Shown piece after piece: positions 1 to 7,000 of a stretch of DNA of 12,127 bases. The position numbers were made by a program, and so were the translations under genes. The stretch is from the NCBI GenBank assembly GCA_031277235.1, contig JAITMT010000463.1, positions 1 to 12,127 on the forward strand, written 5' to 3'. Positions within the stretch are counted from its first letter, which is position 1. Each line of letters starts with the position of its first letter. The notes below the pieces were generated by a model that was given only the letters and a program-made list of their open reading frames with translations, did no database searches and had not been told where the DNA came from. This stretch comes from Tannerella sp. (GTDB taxonomy: Bacteria; Bacteroidota; Bacteroidia; Bacteroidales; Tannerellaceae).

Positions 1-1086
1 TTTCAAATCATGCAGGCGCATACCAACCGTAAACCCGTGCCTCCCATTGCGTTGAACAGCGCCATCCCCGAATCGCTCAACGATGCGATCTTGAAGTCGC
101 TGGCAAAGGAGCCGTCGAAAAGGTTTGCGGACGCCGAGGAGTTTAGGAAAGCGCTCGACAAGGTGCAAGTAGCTGATAGTTCCGCAAAAACTCCTGCATG
201 GAACCGGTTGCCGGAAATTATACCTGTATGGATGGCAAAAATTTCGGTCAGGAGGAATATACATCTTCCTGATTTCAGGAAACTTATCGGTAAAAAATAT
301 GCGATTGACCGTCGAACTTTTCTTAGCGTCGGATTTTTGGCAGGCTCTATTTTGCTGGCGCTGTTATTGTTTTTCTACAAACCATCTACCGGCGATAAAA
401 AGGTAGAACTTACGAAAATAGCCGATACATCGGTCGTGGAACCATATCTGACAGTTGTGGAGCCGGAAATATACACACGTCCGGCAACCGTTTCGTCGCC
501 GCCCAAAGATAATCCGATACCGGATTTTGGCGGGAAAAAGAAAGATCCGGAAATTGTCAAAACTCCGCCGGAAACGAAAACGCCGGTCAGGGAGACGCCG
601 AAAGAGAAGAAGGCAGAGGCGAAGGCAGAGGAAAAGGCGAAGGTAGAGGCAGAGGAAAAGGAAAAGGCAAAAGAAAAGGCAAAGGAAAAACAGCAAACTC
701 CTGTTGCCGGGAAGGAAACACCGCCCAATCGTGCTTCTGAAGCCGTTGGAAGACAGATCGTCATCAATCGCGGCACGCAAATAGAAGTGCGCCTCGACAA
801 CCCGCTCGACTACGAAACGGCAACGCACGGAGCACGTGTCTCCTTAACGGTAGCGTCTCCGCTTGTCAGATCGGAACGAACGGTAGTCAATTCGGGCGCC
901 AAGGCAACCGCCATCGTGCACAAAGACACGCGGCGAAAAGAATTGACGCTGGAAATGGTCGAAGCGGAAAGCGTTGAAGGACAAAAACTTAAAACCTTCA
1001 ATACCAAATATTCCGCCCGACAGTTTCAGCAAAACGAAACATTTAAAATGTACCTGGAATGGAACAGGGTCAGGGTGAGAAATTAA
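1..1086 (+). CDS. Membrane-anchored Ser/Thr protein kinase, C-terminal part (5' truncated)
   Basis: The frame is open to the first base (F-Q-I before the Met at 10), so the true start and the catalytic core lie upstream. Counting from that Met, residues 1-50 read like the end of a Hanks-type kinase C-lobe: an MQAH segment, a Pro-rich turn, then ILKSLAKEPSKRF, which carries the usual subdomain XI Arg. A linker follows, then one membrane helix at about 104-123, a Pro-rich stretch, and a Lys/Glu/Ala low-complexity segment at about 196-228. The C-terminal domain (about 247-335) contains IEVRLDNPLDYET and resembles beta-rich extracytoplasmic domains that I recall on other bacterial kinases. I infer a cytoplasmic kinase joined by one helix to a periplasmic sensor-like domain. 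The 69-residue gene downstream starts 13 bases after the stop, suggesting one operon. ATP-binding and catalytic residues cannot be checked here. The family call is good; substrate and signal are unknown. Confidence 0.82.
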   Translation, partial: FQIMQAHTNRKPVPPIALNSAIPESLNDAILKSLAKEPSKRFADAEEFRKALDKVQVADSSAKTPAWNRLPEIIPVWMAKISVRRNIHLPDFRKLIGKKYAIDRRTFLSVGFLAGSILLALLLFFYKPSTGDKKVELTKIADTSVVEPYLTVVEPEIYTRPATVSSPPKDNPIPDFGGKKKDPEIVKTPPETKTPVRETPKEKKAEAKAEEKAKVEAEEKEKAKEKAKEKQQTPVAGKETPPNRASEAVGRQIVINRGTQIEVRLDNPLDYETATHGARVSLTVASPLVRSERTVVNSGAKATAIVHKDTRRKELTLEMVEAESVEGQKLKTFNTKYSARQFQQNETFKMYLEWNRVRVRN

Positions 1087-1099
1087 AAATTTAAAAAAT

Positions 1100-1309
1100 A
1101 TGAAAAAGAAAGTAATTACTGTTGTCGCAATTTTCAGTTTATTTATCTTTATGTCAGGAACATCCGAGCGAAATGAAGTTGCCGCTCTCGAAGACAAAAT
1201 AGATAACCTCGAAGACAAAATAGACAATCTGGAAGATAAACTGGATGATTTGAGTTATAAATTAGACAGTTACGCTTCGGATATTATTGACAGGATTGAT
1301 GATATTTGA
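1100..1309 (+). CDS. Small exported or membrane-tethered heptad coiled-coil protein (69 aa)
   Basis: The protein begins with MKKK and a hydrophobic stretch (about residues 5-18), followed by Ser-Gly-Thr-Ser. This is either a signal peptide or an N-terminal anchor; there is no lipobox Cys. From residue 28 to the last residue (69) the chain divides exactly into six heptads: AALEDKI, DNLEDKI, DNLEDKL, DDLSYKL, DSYASDI, IDRIDDI. Leu/Ile recur with 4-3 spacing, the pattern of a parallel coiled coil; the a/d core breaks only at Tyr58. The first three heptads are also similar at the DNA level (21-bp units), so the gene probably grew by unit duplication. It starts 13 bases after the kinase stop behind an A/T-rich spacer typical of Bacteroidetes translation starts. 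It may oligomerise in the periplasm or at the membrane, perhaps with the kinase's outer domain; that is inference. I recognise no named family. Confidence 0.7.
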   Translation: MKKKVITVVAIFSLFIFMSGTSERNEVAALEDKIDNLEDKIDNLEDKLDDLSYKLDSYASDIIDRIDDI

Positions 1310-1323
1310 GAGTCGTCTCTCAT

Positions 1324-1504
1324 CGCCGGCGCGGATTTGAAACATTTCACAGAATGAACAGATTGAAAATTTGAAGATTTGAGAATTTGAAGATTCATTG
1401 TCAATTGTCAATTGTCAATTGTCAATTCTTGAAGCCTTTTCCCCTCTCCCTTCTCCCTCCCCTACCCTCACCCTTCACCCCCAATCGCTTCGCTTCATTG
1501 GGGG
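1324..1504 (+). repeat. Composite intergenic repeat, copy A
   Basis: Parts in order: a core beginning CGCCGGCGCGG (1324-1347), which recurs exactly at 3430-3453; 8-bp units of the type GAAGATTT/GAAAATTT/GAGAATTT (1365-1395); four perfect ATTGTCA heptamers (1397-1424); a link TTCTTGAAGCC; a C/T-rich tract; and a hairpin with stem CCCCCAAT/ATTGGGGG and an 11-base loop (1478-1504). Copy B repeats this order. The short reading frames here are low-complexity artefacts. Confidence 0.75.
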
Positions 1505-1561
1505 TAAACGAACTTTGGTCTTCATTGTCAATTTTGCAAATTTTGTAAATTCCGTGAAAAA
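1505..1561. other. Spacer between repeat copies A and B
   Basis: AT-rich spacer with ATTGTCAATTTTGCAAATTTTG-like simple sequence related to the ATTGTCA units of copy A. No gene, promoter or terminator is visible. It probably belongs to the same decayed repeat array. Confidence 0.4.
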
Positions 1562-1785
1562 GATTTTGAAACATTTTTCAGATTGAACAGATTGAAGATT
1601 GAGAATTTGAAGATTTGAGAATTTGAAGATTTGAAAATTTGAAAATTTGAAAATTTGAAGATTTGAAGATTCATTGTCAATTTTCAATTCTTGAAGCCTT
1701 TGCCTTTGCCTTTTCCTTTTTCCCCTCTGCCCTCTCCCTCCCCTCCCCTCACCCTTCACCCCCAATCGCTTCGCTTCATTGGGGG
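1562..1785 (+). repeat. Composite intergenic repeat, copy B
   Basis: Diverged direct copy of the block at 1324-1504. TTTTGAAACATTTTTCAG and GAACAGATTGAAGATT correspond to the start of copy A. They are followed by about ten 8-bp units (1594-1671, mainly GAAGATTT and GAAAATTT), one ATTGTCA, the TTCTTGAAGCC link, a longer C/T-rich tract with CCTTTG repeats, and the same CCCCCAAT hairpin at 1759-1785. The copies differ mainly in the number of short units, as expected from replication slippage. Confidence 0.75.
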
Positions 1786-1797
1786 GTTATTCATGTT

Positions 1798-1828
1798 CAT
1801 CTCCTTTGGAGATGCTTTCGCGCGAAAG
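1798..1828. other. Small hairpin followed directly by a 14-bp perfect palindrome
   Basis: CATCTCC/GGAGATG forms a 7-bp stem with a TTT loop (1798-1814). It abuts the perfect palindrome CTTTCGCGCGAAAG (1815-1828). There is no following T-run, so a Rho-independent terminator is unlikely. It could be a protein-binding site, a repeat-element end or chance. The rest of 1786-1876 shows nothing recognisable. Confidence 0.4.
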
Positions 1829-1876
1829 GACGAATTTTCATAATCGCAGACGAGCGAAGCGTTGCCTGAGGACGCC

Positions 1877-1911
1877 AATCTTCAAATTTTCAAATCTTCA
1901 AATCTCAAATT
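1877..1911 (-). repeat. Inverted copy of the 8-bp repeat units
   Basis: AATCTTCAAATTTTCAAAT and the bases after it are the reverse complement of the GAAGATTT/GAAAATTT units at 1594-1671. A transcript through both could pair over roughly 30 bases with a loop of about 200. The segment lies just upstream of the promoter proposed for the AlbA_2 gene. Confidence 0.6.
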
Positions 1912-1935
1912 AAATAAAGATTGCGAAAAAAGTTG

Positions 1936-1943
1936 TAATTTTG
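1936..1943 (+). promoter_or_regulatory. Candidate Bacteroidetes -7 promoter element for the AlbA_2 gene
   Basis: TAATTTTG matches TAnnTTTG exactly and lies 32 bases before the start codon at 1976, implying a short leader. I see no clear TTTG -33 element at the usual distance, so this half-match in AT-rich DNA could be chance. Confidence 0.4.
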
Positions 1944-1975
1944 CATTTTCTTTTGCAATTCAAAATTTGTAATAG

Positions 1976-3307
1976 ATGTTCGAAACGCAAAACATAGAAT
2001 ACAAATCCATTTGGAAAGACGAATACTTGAAATGGATATGCGGCTTTGCCAATGCGCAGGGCGGTACGCTCATTATCGGTAAAAACGATGCAGGCGAGAT
2101 TGTAGGCATAAAAGATTCCGGAAAATTGCTGGAAGATTTACCAAACAGGATAACCACCGTTTTGGGTATTGTTGCCGATGTAAATTTGCACCAAAGCGGG
2201 CAAGGCGATTATATCGAAATTGTTGTCGAGCCACAGCCAAACCCGGTGAACTACAAAGGCGAATATCATTACAGAAGCGGCAGTACCAAACAGGAATTGA
2301 AAGGTGCGGCATTGGATAAATTCCTTTTGCAGAAATACGGCAGAAAGTGGGATAGCGTTACCGTTCCCAATATTCCCGTTTCGGAACTGAAACAGGAAAC
2401 TTTTGAGTTTTTCCGCAAAAAAGGCATAAAAAGCAAACGGCTTGACGATGATGTTTTGACAGAGAGCAACGAACTTTTGCTTGAAAATCTGCAACTTACA
2501 GAAAATAATTATCTGAAAAGAGCGGCTCTTTTGCTTTTCCATCCAAAACCCGAAAAATTTGTAACAGGTGCGTATGTCAAAATCGGTTACTTTGAAACGG
2601 ACAGCGACTTGATTTTTCAAGATGAAATTCACGGAAATTTGTTTGAACAAGTCGAAAAAACCATTGATTTGCTTTTTACAAAATACATAAAAGCAATAAT
2701 AAGTTATGAAGGAATTTATCGAGTTGAGACCTACGAATACCCAAAAGAGGCAATCAGAGAAGCAATCCACAACGCCATTGCTCACAGGGATTACACAGGA
2801 GGAATGCCTATTCAAATCAGCGTTTACAAAGACAAAATTATGATTTGGAACTACGGCGAACTGCCCAACGGTTGGAATACCGAGTATTTATTGGCAAAAC
2901 ATTCTTCGCAACCGCATAATCCCGACATTGCCAACGCATTTTTCCGAATTGGGTATATTGAATCGTGGGGACGTGGAATGGATAAAATGAAAAATCAATG
3001 TATTGAGGCTAATATTCCTGTTCCGACTATTTCCGCCAAAGGACACGATTTTTGGATTGTGTTCCGCAAAGAAATAGATTTAAGTGCATTCAATTTGAAC
3101 GACCGGCAATTAAACTCCTTGAAATTTTACAAAGAGACAGGCGAAATTCTTGCTTCCGAATATATGAAACGCTACAATGTTTCAGAGCGTACAGCAAGGT
3201 ACGACCTTTCGAAATTAGCAGATTACAATCTTGTCATTAAACAGGGCGAAAAGAAACAAACAAAATATATTTTTGCCCATAAATTGCCGATAAAACAGAA
3301 AGACTGA
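1976..3307 (+). CDS. AlbA_2 domain / GHKL ATPase / HTH putative transcriptional regulator
   Basis: Complete 443-residue protein, the usual length for this family (Schlafen AlbA_2 domain with a HATPase_c_4-type ATPase, often annotated as ATP-binding protein or RecG-related regulator). Residues 1-120 are the AlbA_2 nucleic-acid-binding domain: an EYKSIW start, then FANAQGGTLIIGKNDAGEIVG. Residues about 255-340 are the GHKL-type module: EAIREAIHNAIAHRDY (N-box-like), then IMIWNYGELPNG and GYIESWGRGMDKM. Residues about 385-435 form a winged-helix-like end with YNVSERTARYDLSKLADYNLV. Start: ATG at 1976 gives the expected N-terminus directly, after an A/T-rich leader. The protein is presumably cytoplasmic and binds DNA with ATP; its target is unknown. 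The gene is visibly more AT-rich than both neighbours and sits between two repeat islands, compatible with separate acquisition. No partner gene is adjacent. Confidence 0.88.
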   Translation: MFETQNIEYKSIWKDEYLKWICGFANAQGGTLIIGKNDAGEIVGIKDSGKLLEDLPNRITTVLGIVADVNLHQSGQGDYIEIVVEPQPNPVNYKGEYHYRSGSTKQELKGAALDKFLLQKYGRKWDSVTVPNIPVSELKQETFEFFRKKGIKSKRLDDDVLTESNELLLENLQLTENNYLKRAALLLFHPKPEKFVTGAYVKIGYFETDSDLIFQDEIHGNLFEQVEKTIDLLFTKYIKAIISYEGIYRVETYEYPKEAIREAIHNAIAHRDYTGGMPIQISVYKDKIMIWNYGELPNGWNTEYLLAKHSSQPHNPDIANAFFRIGYIESWGRGMDKMKNQCIEANIPVPTISAKGHDFWIVFRKEIDLSAFNLNDRQLNSLKFYKETGEILASEYMKRYNVSERTARYDLSKLADYNLVIKQGEKKQTKYIFAHKLPIKQKD

Positions 3308-3359
3308 CAGGTGTATATGATTTATTATAAAGAGTTTATTTGTTTGTTGATAAAATTAC

Positions 3360-3381
3360 TTGCCGATAAATTGCCGATAAA
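3360..3381 (+). repeat. 11-bp tandem pair matching the 3' end of the upstream gene
   Basis: TTGCCGATAAA occurs twice in tandem (3360-3370 and 3371-3381) and once more at 3284-3294 inside the last codons of the AlbA_2 gene. This suggests a short local duplication of the gene's end, or an extended former C-terminus. Confidence 0.55.
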
Positions 3382-3429
3382 TTATATAATTTCTATTTAA
3401 TTAAACGTTTCCGGATTCTGCTTCGTACC

Positions 3430-3492
3430 CGCCGGCGCGGATTTGAAACATTTGAAGATTTGAGAATTTGAAGATTTGAAGATTTGAAAATT
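3430..3492 (+). repeat. Composite intergenic repeat, partial copy C
   Basis: The first 24 bases (from CGCCGGCGCGG) are identical to 1324-1347. They run into about five 8-bp units of the GAAGATTT/GAGAATTT type, then the similarity stops. The ATTGTCA heptamers and the CCCCCAAT hairpin of copies A and B are absent. Confidence 0.75.
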
Positions 3493-3517
3493 ACACCTCA
3501 GCCCTGTTCCCTCTCAA

Positions 3518-3599
3518 CCTCTCCCCTAACCCCTCCCCACAAGGGAGGGGAATAGGAAAAGAGGGGAAAGTTCCCCTCCTTCGGAGGGGTTAGGGGAGG
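3518..3599. repeat. Nested palindrome with two inner hairpins
   Basis: Outer arms 3521-3536 and 3583-3598 are perfect 16-bp reverse complements (CTCCCCTAACCCCTCC). Inside are CCCCTCCC/GGGAGGGG with a CACAA loop (3530-3550) and CCCCTCC/GGAGGGG with a TTC loop (3573-3589). Arms are shared, so alternative folds compete. It could end transcription of the AlbA_2 gene or be a mobile palindromic repeat; there is no T-run right after it. Confidence 0.7.
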
Positions 3600-3644
3600 C
3601 TCTGAACCTTAAACTTTGAACCTCGAACTCTATTCATACTTTCA

Positions 3645-3693
3645 ACTACACTCTAAACACTACACTCTAAACACTACACTCTAAACCCTAAAC
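3645..3693 (+). repeat. Perfect 14-bp tandem repeat, three copies plus a partial
   Basis: ACTACACTCTAAAC occurs at 3645-3658, 3659-3672 and 3673-3686 without a mismatch, followed by a partial CCTAAAC. No coding sense is visible. It looks like a young minisatellite likely to vary in copy number between strains. Confidence 0.8.
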
Positions 3694-3707
3694 TGCGTTT
3701 TCACCCC

Positions 3708-3756
3708 GTTCATGTATAAATCGGGGGTGTTCATGTATGCAGGAGGCGAGTTCATA
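3708..3756 (+). promoter_or_regulatory. Three GTTCAT sites in exact 21-bp phase, candidate operator array
   Basis: GTTCATGTAT starts at 3708 and again at 3729; a shorter match, GTTCATA, starts at 3750. The 21-bp period is about two helical turns, so the sites face the same side of the DNA. The array ends 15 bases before the proposed -33 element of the giant gene's promoter, a place suited to an activator. It could also be a decayed 21-bp tandem repeat. No binding protein can be named. Confidence 0.4.
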
Positions 3757-3771
3757 AAAAACGCCCTTTTT

Positions 3772-3806
3772 TTTGCATGGCGGGATATTTTTTCTATCTA
3801 CATTTG
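3772..3806 (+). promoter_or_regulatory. Bacteroidetes-type promoter for the giant surface-protein gene
   Basis: TTTG at 3772-3775 and TACATTTG at 3799-3806 match the Bacteroidetes consensus TTTG / TAnnTTTG. Start-to-start distance is 27 bases, close to the usual value. Transcription would begin a few bases after 3806, giving an untranslated leader of roughly 185 bases before the ATG at 3999 that contains the small ORF at 3856. A weak GGCG/CGCC stem with T8 (3745-3774) overlaps the -33 element. Confidence 0.6.
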
Positions 3807-3855
3807 CGGCGTAATTTTTAATATATTGGTATAAACAATTTAAACGGTTAATTGT

Positions 3856-4002
3856 ATGAAAAGAATTAGACTTTCCCTGTTGATTTTGAGCCGCTGCATG
3901 GCGGGGGCTATGAGTGTGCCGGTTAGGGCACGGACTGCGTTGGAACTGCCAACTACCGCAAAAGAAAACAAACGGATTAATATTAATATGCAGAAAATAT
4001 GA
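3856..4002 (+). CDS. Possible 48-aa leader peptide overlapping the giant gene's start
   Basis: ATG at 3856 follows an A/T-rich stretch and opens a 48-codon frame beginning MKRIRLSLLILSRCMAG, which looks like a short basic-hydrophobic leader. It ends INMQKI. Its TGA (4000-4002) overlaps the ATG of the giant gene (3999-4001) as ATGA, the classic layout for translational coupling. The leader RNA also holds two small stems: CATGGC/GCTATG with a G5 loop (3897-3912) and GTGCC/GGCAC nearby. I recognise no family, and residues 18-40 look unremarkable, so it may be an untranslated leader with a chance frame. It lies within the predicted transcript from the promoter at 3772-3806. Confidence 0.35.
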   Translation: MKRIRLSLLILSRCMAGAMSVPVRARTALELPTTAKENKRININMQKI

Positions 4003-7000
4003 GAACATTTATTACATTTTTGACCGCGCTTTTTGTTACGGTGGGCACGTTGGCACAAACGCCAGACGCCTACGAGACAAACAACGATGTGCTGTCGGCG
4101 ACTGCGCTGACGCTGAATTTTACCAATCACAGCCCTGAACAGTCGGGAACCGTGCTGACGTTTACCAACGATTCGGCGACCGTGAAGACTGCCGGAGCCG
4201 ACATTCACGTCGCCGGCGATGTGGATTACTACAAAGTGGTGTTGCCCGCCAATGCAAACAGTATGTTCAAGGCGGAACTGTTTAACAGGTATAACAATCC
4301 CAACATTGACGGCAGCAATTATTCCGTGTATGGAAGATTCGCCTATTCGTTAGACGGAGGGCAAACCTGGTCGAATTACACCAACTATAGTTTCAACTGG
4401 ACTGCGCTTGCCACTGATACTGTCTATTTTCGTGTAGAGGGAGCCAGCACCAGTCAGACGGGTACTTACGCCCTGCAGATTGACGCCGTTGCCGATTTCA
4501 ACGAGCCGAACAAGACGCCGGAAACCGCTATGCTGTTGCCTCTCTTTGCAGAGAACGACACGGCGGTTGTAAAAACCGTCAATTCGCTCGTTCTCGGAGC
4601 AACCGATTACTACAAAGTGGCATTGCCGCCCAACGCAGGCTGTATGTTCAAAGCGGAACTGTTTAACAGGTATAACAATCCCAACATTGACGGCAGCAAT
4701 TATTCCGTGTATGGAAGATTCGCCTATTCTTTAGACGGAGGGCAAACCTGGTCGAATTACAGCAACTATAGTTTCAACTGGACTGCGCTTGCCACTGATA
4801 CTGTCTATTTTCGTGTAGAGGGAGCCAGCACCAGTCAGATGGGTACTTACGCCCTGCAAATTGACGCCGTTGCCGATTTCAACGAGCCGAACAATACGCC
4901 GGAAACGGCTACCGTTTTGCCTTTCGCCTTTGCCGCCAACGACTCGGCATACGTTAAAACTGCCGGTACGCTTGTTCATATTGCAGGCGATGTGGATTAC
5001 TACCGTGTTAACCTGCCTGCCCGCGATGCCAATCATACCGTATTTTTCACCGCCAAATTGAAAAACGGTTATTTTGAACCCGAAGGCATTTACAGTTTAT
5101 ACGGTAAATTCGCCTATTCCATAGATGGCGGCGCCACCTGGTCAAGCGAAACTAACAACCAATTTGCTACGCCCATAGCCTTACCCCATCAATGCAACGC
5201 CATTTTATTCAAGGTATTGGGTAACAGCAACAGCTACACCGGCAGTTACGCATTGGAAGTGAAAGCCGACCGGCAATTGATTCCCGCCGACGGCTACGAA
5301 CCCAACGACAATGTAGCTACCGCAACCGTGTTGCCGGTCGTGTTCAACGGCAATACGGCAAGTATCAAACTTGATACCGCAAGCATTCACGTCAATTCCA
5401 ACTATGATTATTACCGGATGGATTTGCCCGCTTTCGATAACAGGATGCTCCAGTTGAAGATGACACGTTATTATTCTTCTTTCGATATAGGATTTATGTA
5501 TTCTTTCGACGGCGGCGCAACCTGGAGCAGCCGTGCGTATAATTCAATGAGTAATTTTGTAGATATTCCTTACGGATGCCATACGGTGTATGTTCAGGTG
5601 CAACCGTGGAATACCAGCGCAACATACACCGGCAAATACGGTTTGCAGATAGACATGCAATACTCCACCGAATACGCCTTCTGGTGGCGTGTCGGCGCCG
5701 ATACGCTCTATATCAACGGCAGCGGAGCCATACCCGATTATTCCGAAAACACTGCACCGTGGGCTGGTGTTCGCAACAATATCAAACACGTAGTGATCGC
5801 TCAGGGAATCACGGAAATCGGAAACTATTCGTTTGGTAATTTTCAGCAAATGGAAGATATTGCTTTGCCCGAAGGCATTACCCGCATAGGCAATTCGGCT
5901 TTCGGTCGTTGTGCGGCATTGAAAAATATCAATCTCCCTGCCGGATTGCTTACTATTGGCAGAAGTGCTTTTGATTACACAGGCTTGCAGTCGGTAACTG
6001 TTCCGAACAGCGTTACCGATATTGACAGTTATGCTTTCCAGTATTGCGCTTCGCTTGTTTCCGTCGTCTTGCCCACAGGACTTGAAACTATCAAGAGTAA
6101 CATATTTTCAAATTGTCCGCTGCTGTCGGGCATAACTTTGCCCACCGCGCTGAAAGTAATAGAATCAAGCGCTTTCAGAGGCACAAAAGCATTGACCGGC
6201 ATCGCTTTGCCCGCTTCGCTGCAATCCATCGGAAGCAACGCATTTCAAGGCAGCGGATTAACATCTGTTCAGATTCCCGCGAATGTGCGGACAATGGGCG
6301 TATATATCTTTGCCGAATGTCCGGCATTAACTACATTCAGCGCAGATAACGGCATCACCAACTTGGGCGGATATGCGTTTTATAACGATACTTTGTTGGT
6401 GTCCGTAACCCTGCCCGCCTCGCTCACGCTGATTGATTACAATGCTTTCGACGGCTGTAAAAACCTCACAAGCCTTGTTATTCCCCAGCGTGTAACAAAC
6501 ATTGGCTCCGGCGCATTCCACTATTCAGGCATTACGACTATTGTCTTGCCGGGCGGCCTCACACAAATCCAGTATCAGGCTTTCGACGGCTGTAAGAATC
6601 TGACCGACATACTGATCCCAAGCAGCGTGAACGCTTTGGGAAACAACACATTCAGAGACTGTTCCAGTCTCGCAACCGTCCGTTTTTCACGCGCATCGGC
6701 TCCGTCTTCACTGGGCAGCGGTATTTTCGCAGGAGCCTTAGCGCTCGACACGATATGGGTGCCGCAGGGCGCGCTCGGCTCCTACGTCGGCGCATTCACT
6801 GGCGACCGGCTCCCCGACCGCACGCCCGCCACAGTCATTGCCGAAATGGGAGCCTCGCAGCAAATACCCAACATTGCCAATGCGCAGCCTACTGTGGCTA
6901 CTTACCACACGCAATATGCCTATCCGCTATACGCCACCGGCTTAGACCCGATTGTCTGGGAACTCACCGCAGGCGCACTGCCGCAAGGCTTATCGCTCGA

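Noticed and set aside
455..646. Arg/Lys-rich 63-codon frame resembling a basic nucleic-acid-binding peptide
   Set aside because: A + strand alternative frame of the same purine-rich tract inside the kinase gene; no independent start signals.
364..828. Antisense frame with hydrophobic Leu/Phe/Cys repeats resembling a membrane protein
   Set aside because: It is the reverse complement of the purine-rich Lys/Glu/Ala linker of the kinase; the hydrophobic run is a by-product of that low-complexity DNA.
1324..1672. Possible CRISPR array
   Set aside because: The repeating units are 7-8 bp and contiguous, with no unique spacers of constant length and no cas genes nearby.
1398..1869. Short reading frames in the first repeat island (1398-1586, 1663-1869 on +, 1475-1765 on -)
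   Set aside because: They are translations of simple repeats and C/T tracts, with repetitive low-complexity products and no conserved features.
2138..2815. 225-codon antisense reading frame
   Set aside because: Shadow of the AlbA_2/GHKL gene, whose + strand motifs are unmistakable.
3745..3774. GGCG/CGCC stem followed by eight T as a Rho-independent terminator
   Set aside because: The stem is only 4 bp with a 13-base loop, and the T-run overlaps the proposed -33 element; too weak to call.
3880..3930. Riboswitch in the giant gene's leader
   Set aside because: I compared the small stems with the cobalamin, TPP and c-di-GMP consensus motifs I remember and found no convincing match.
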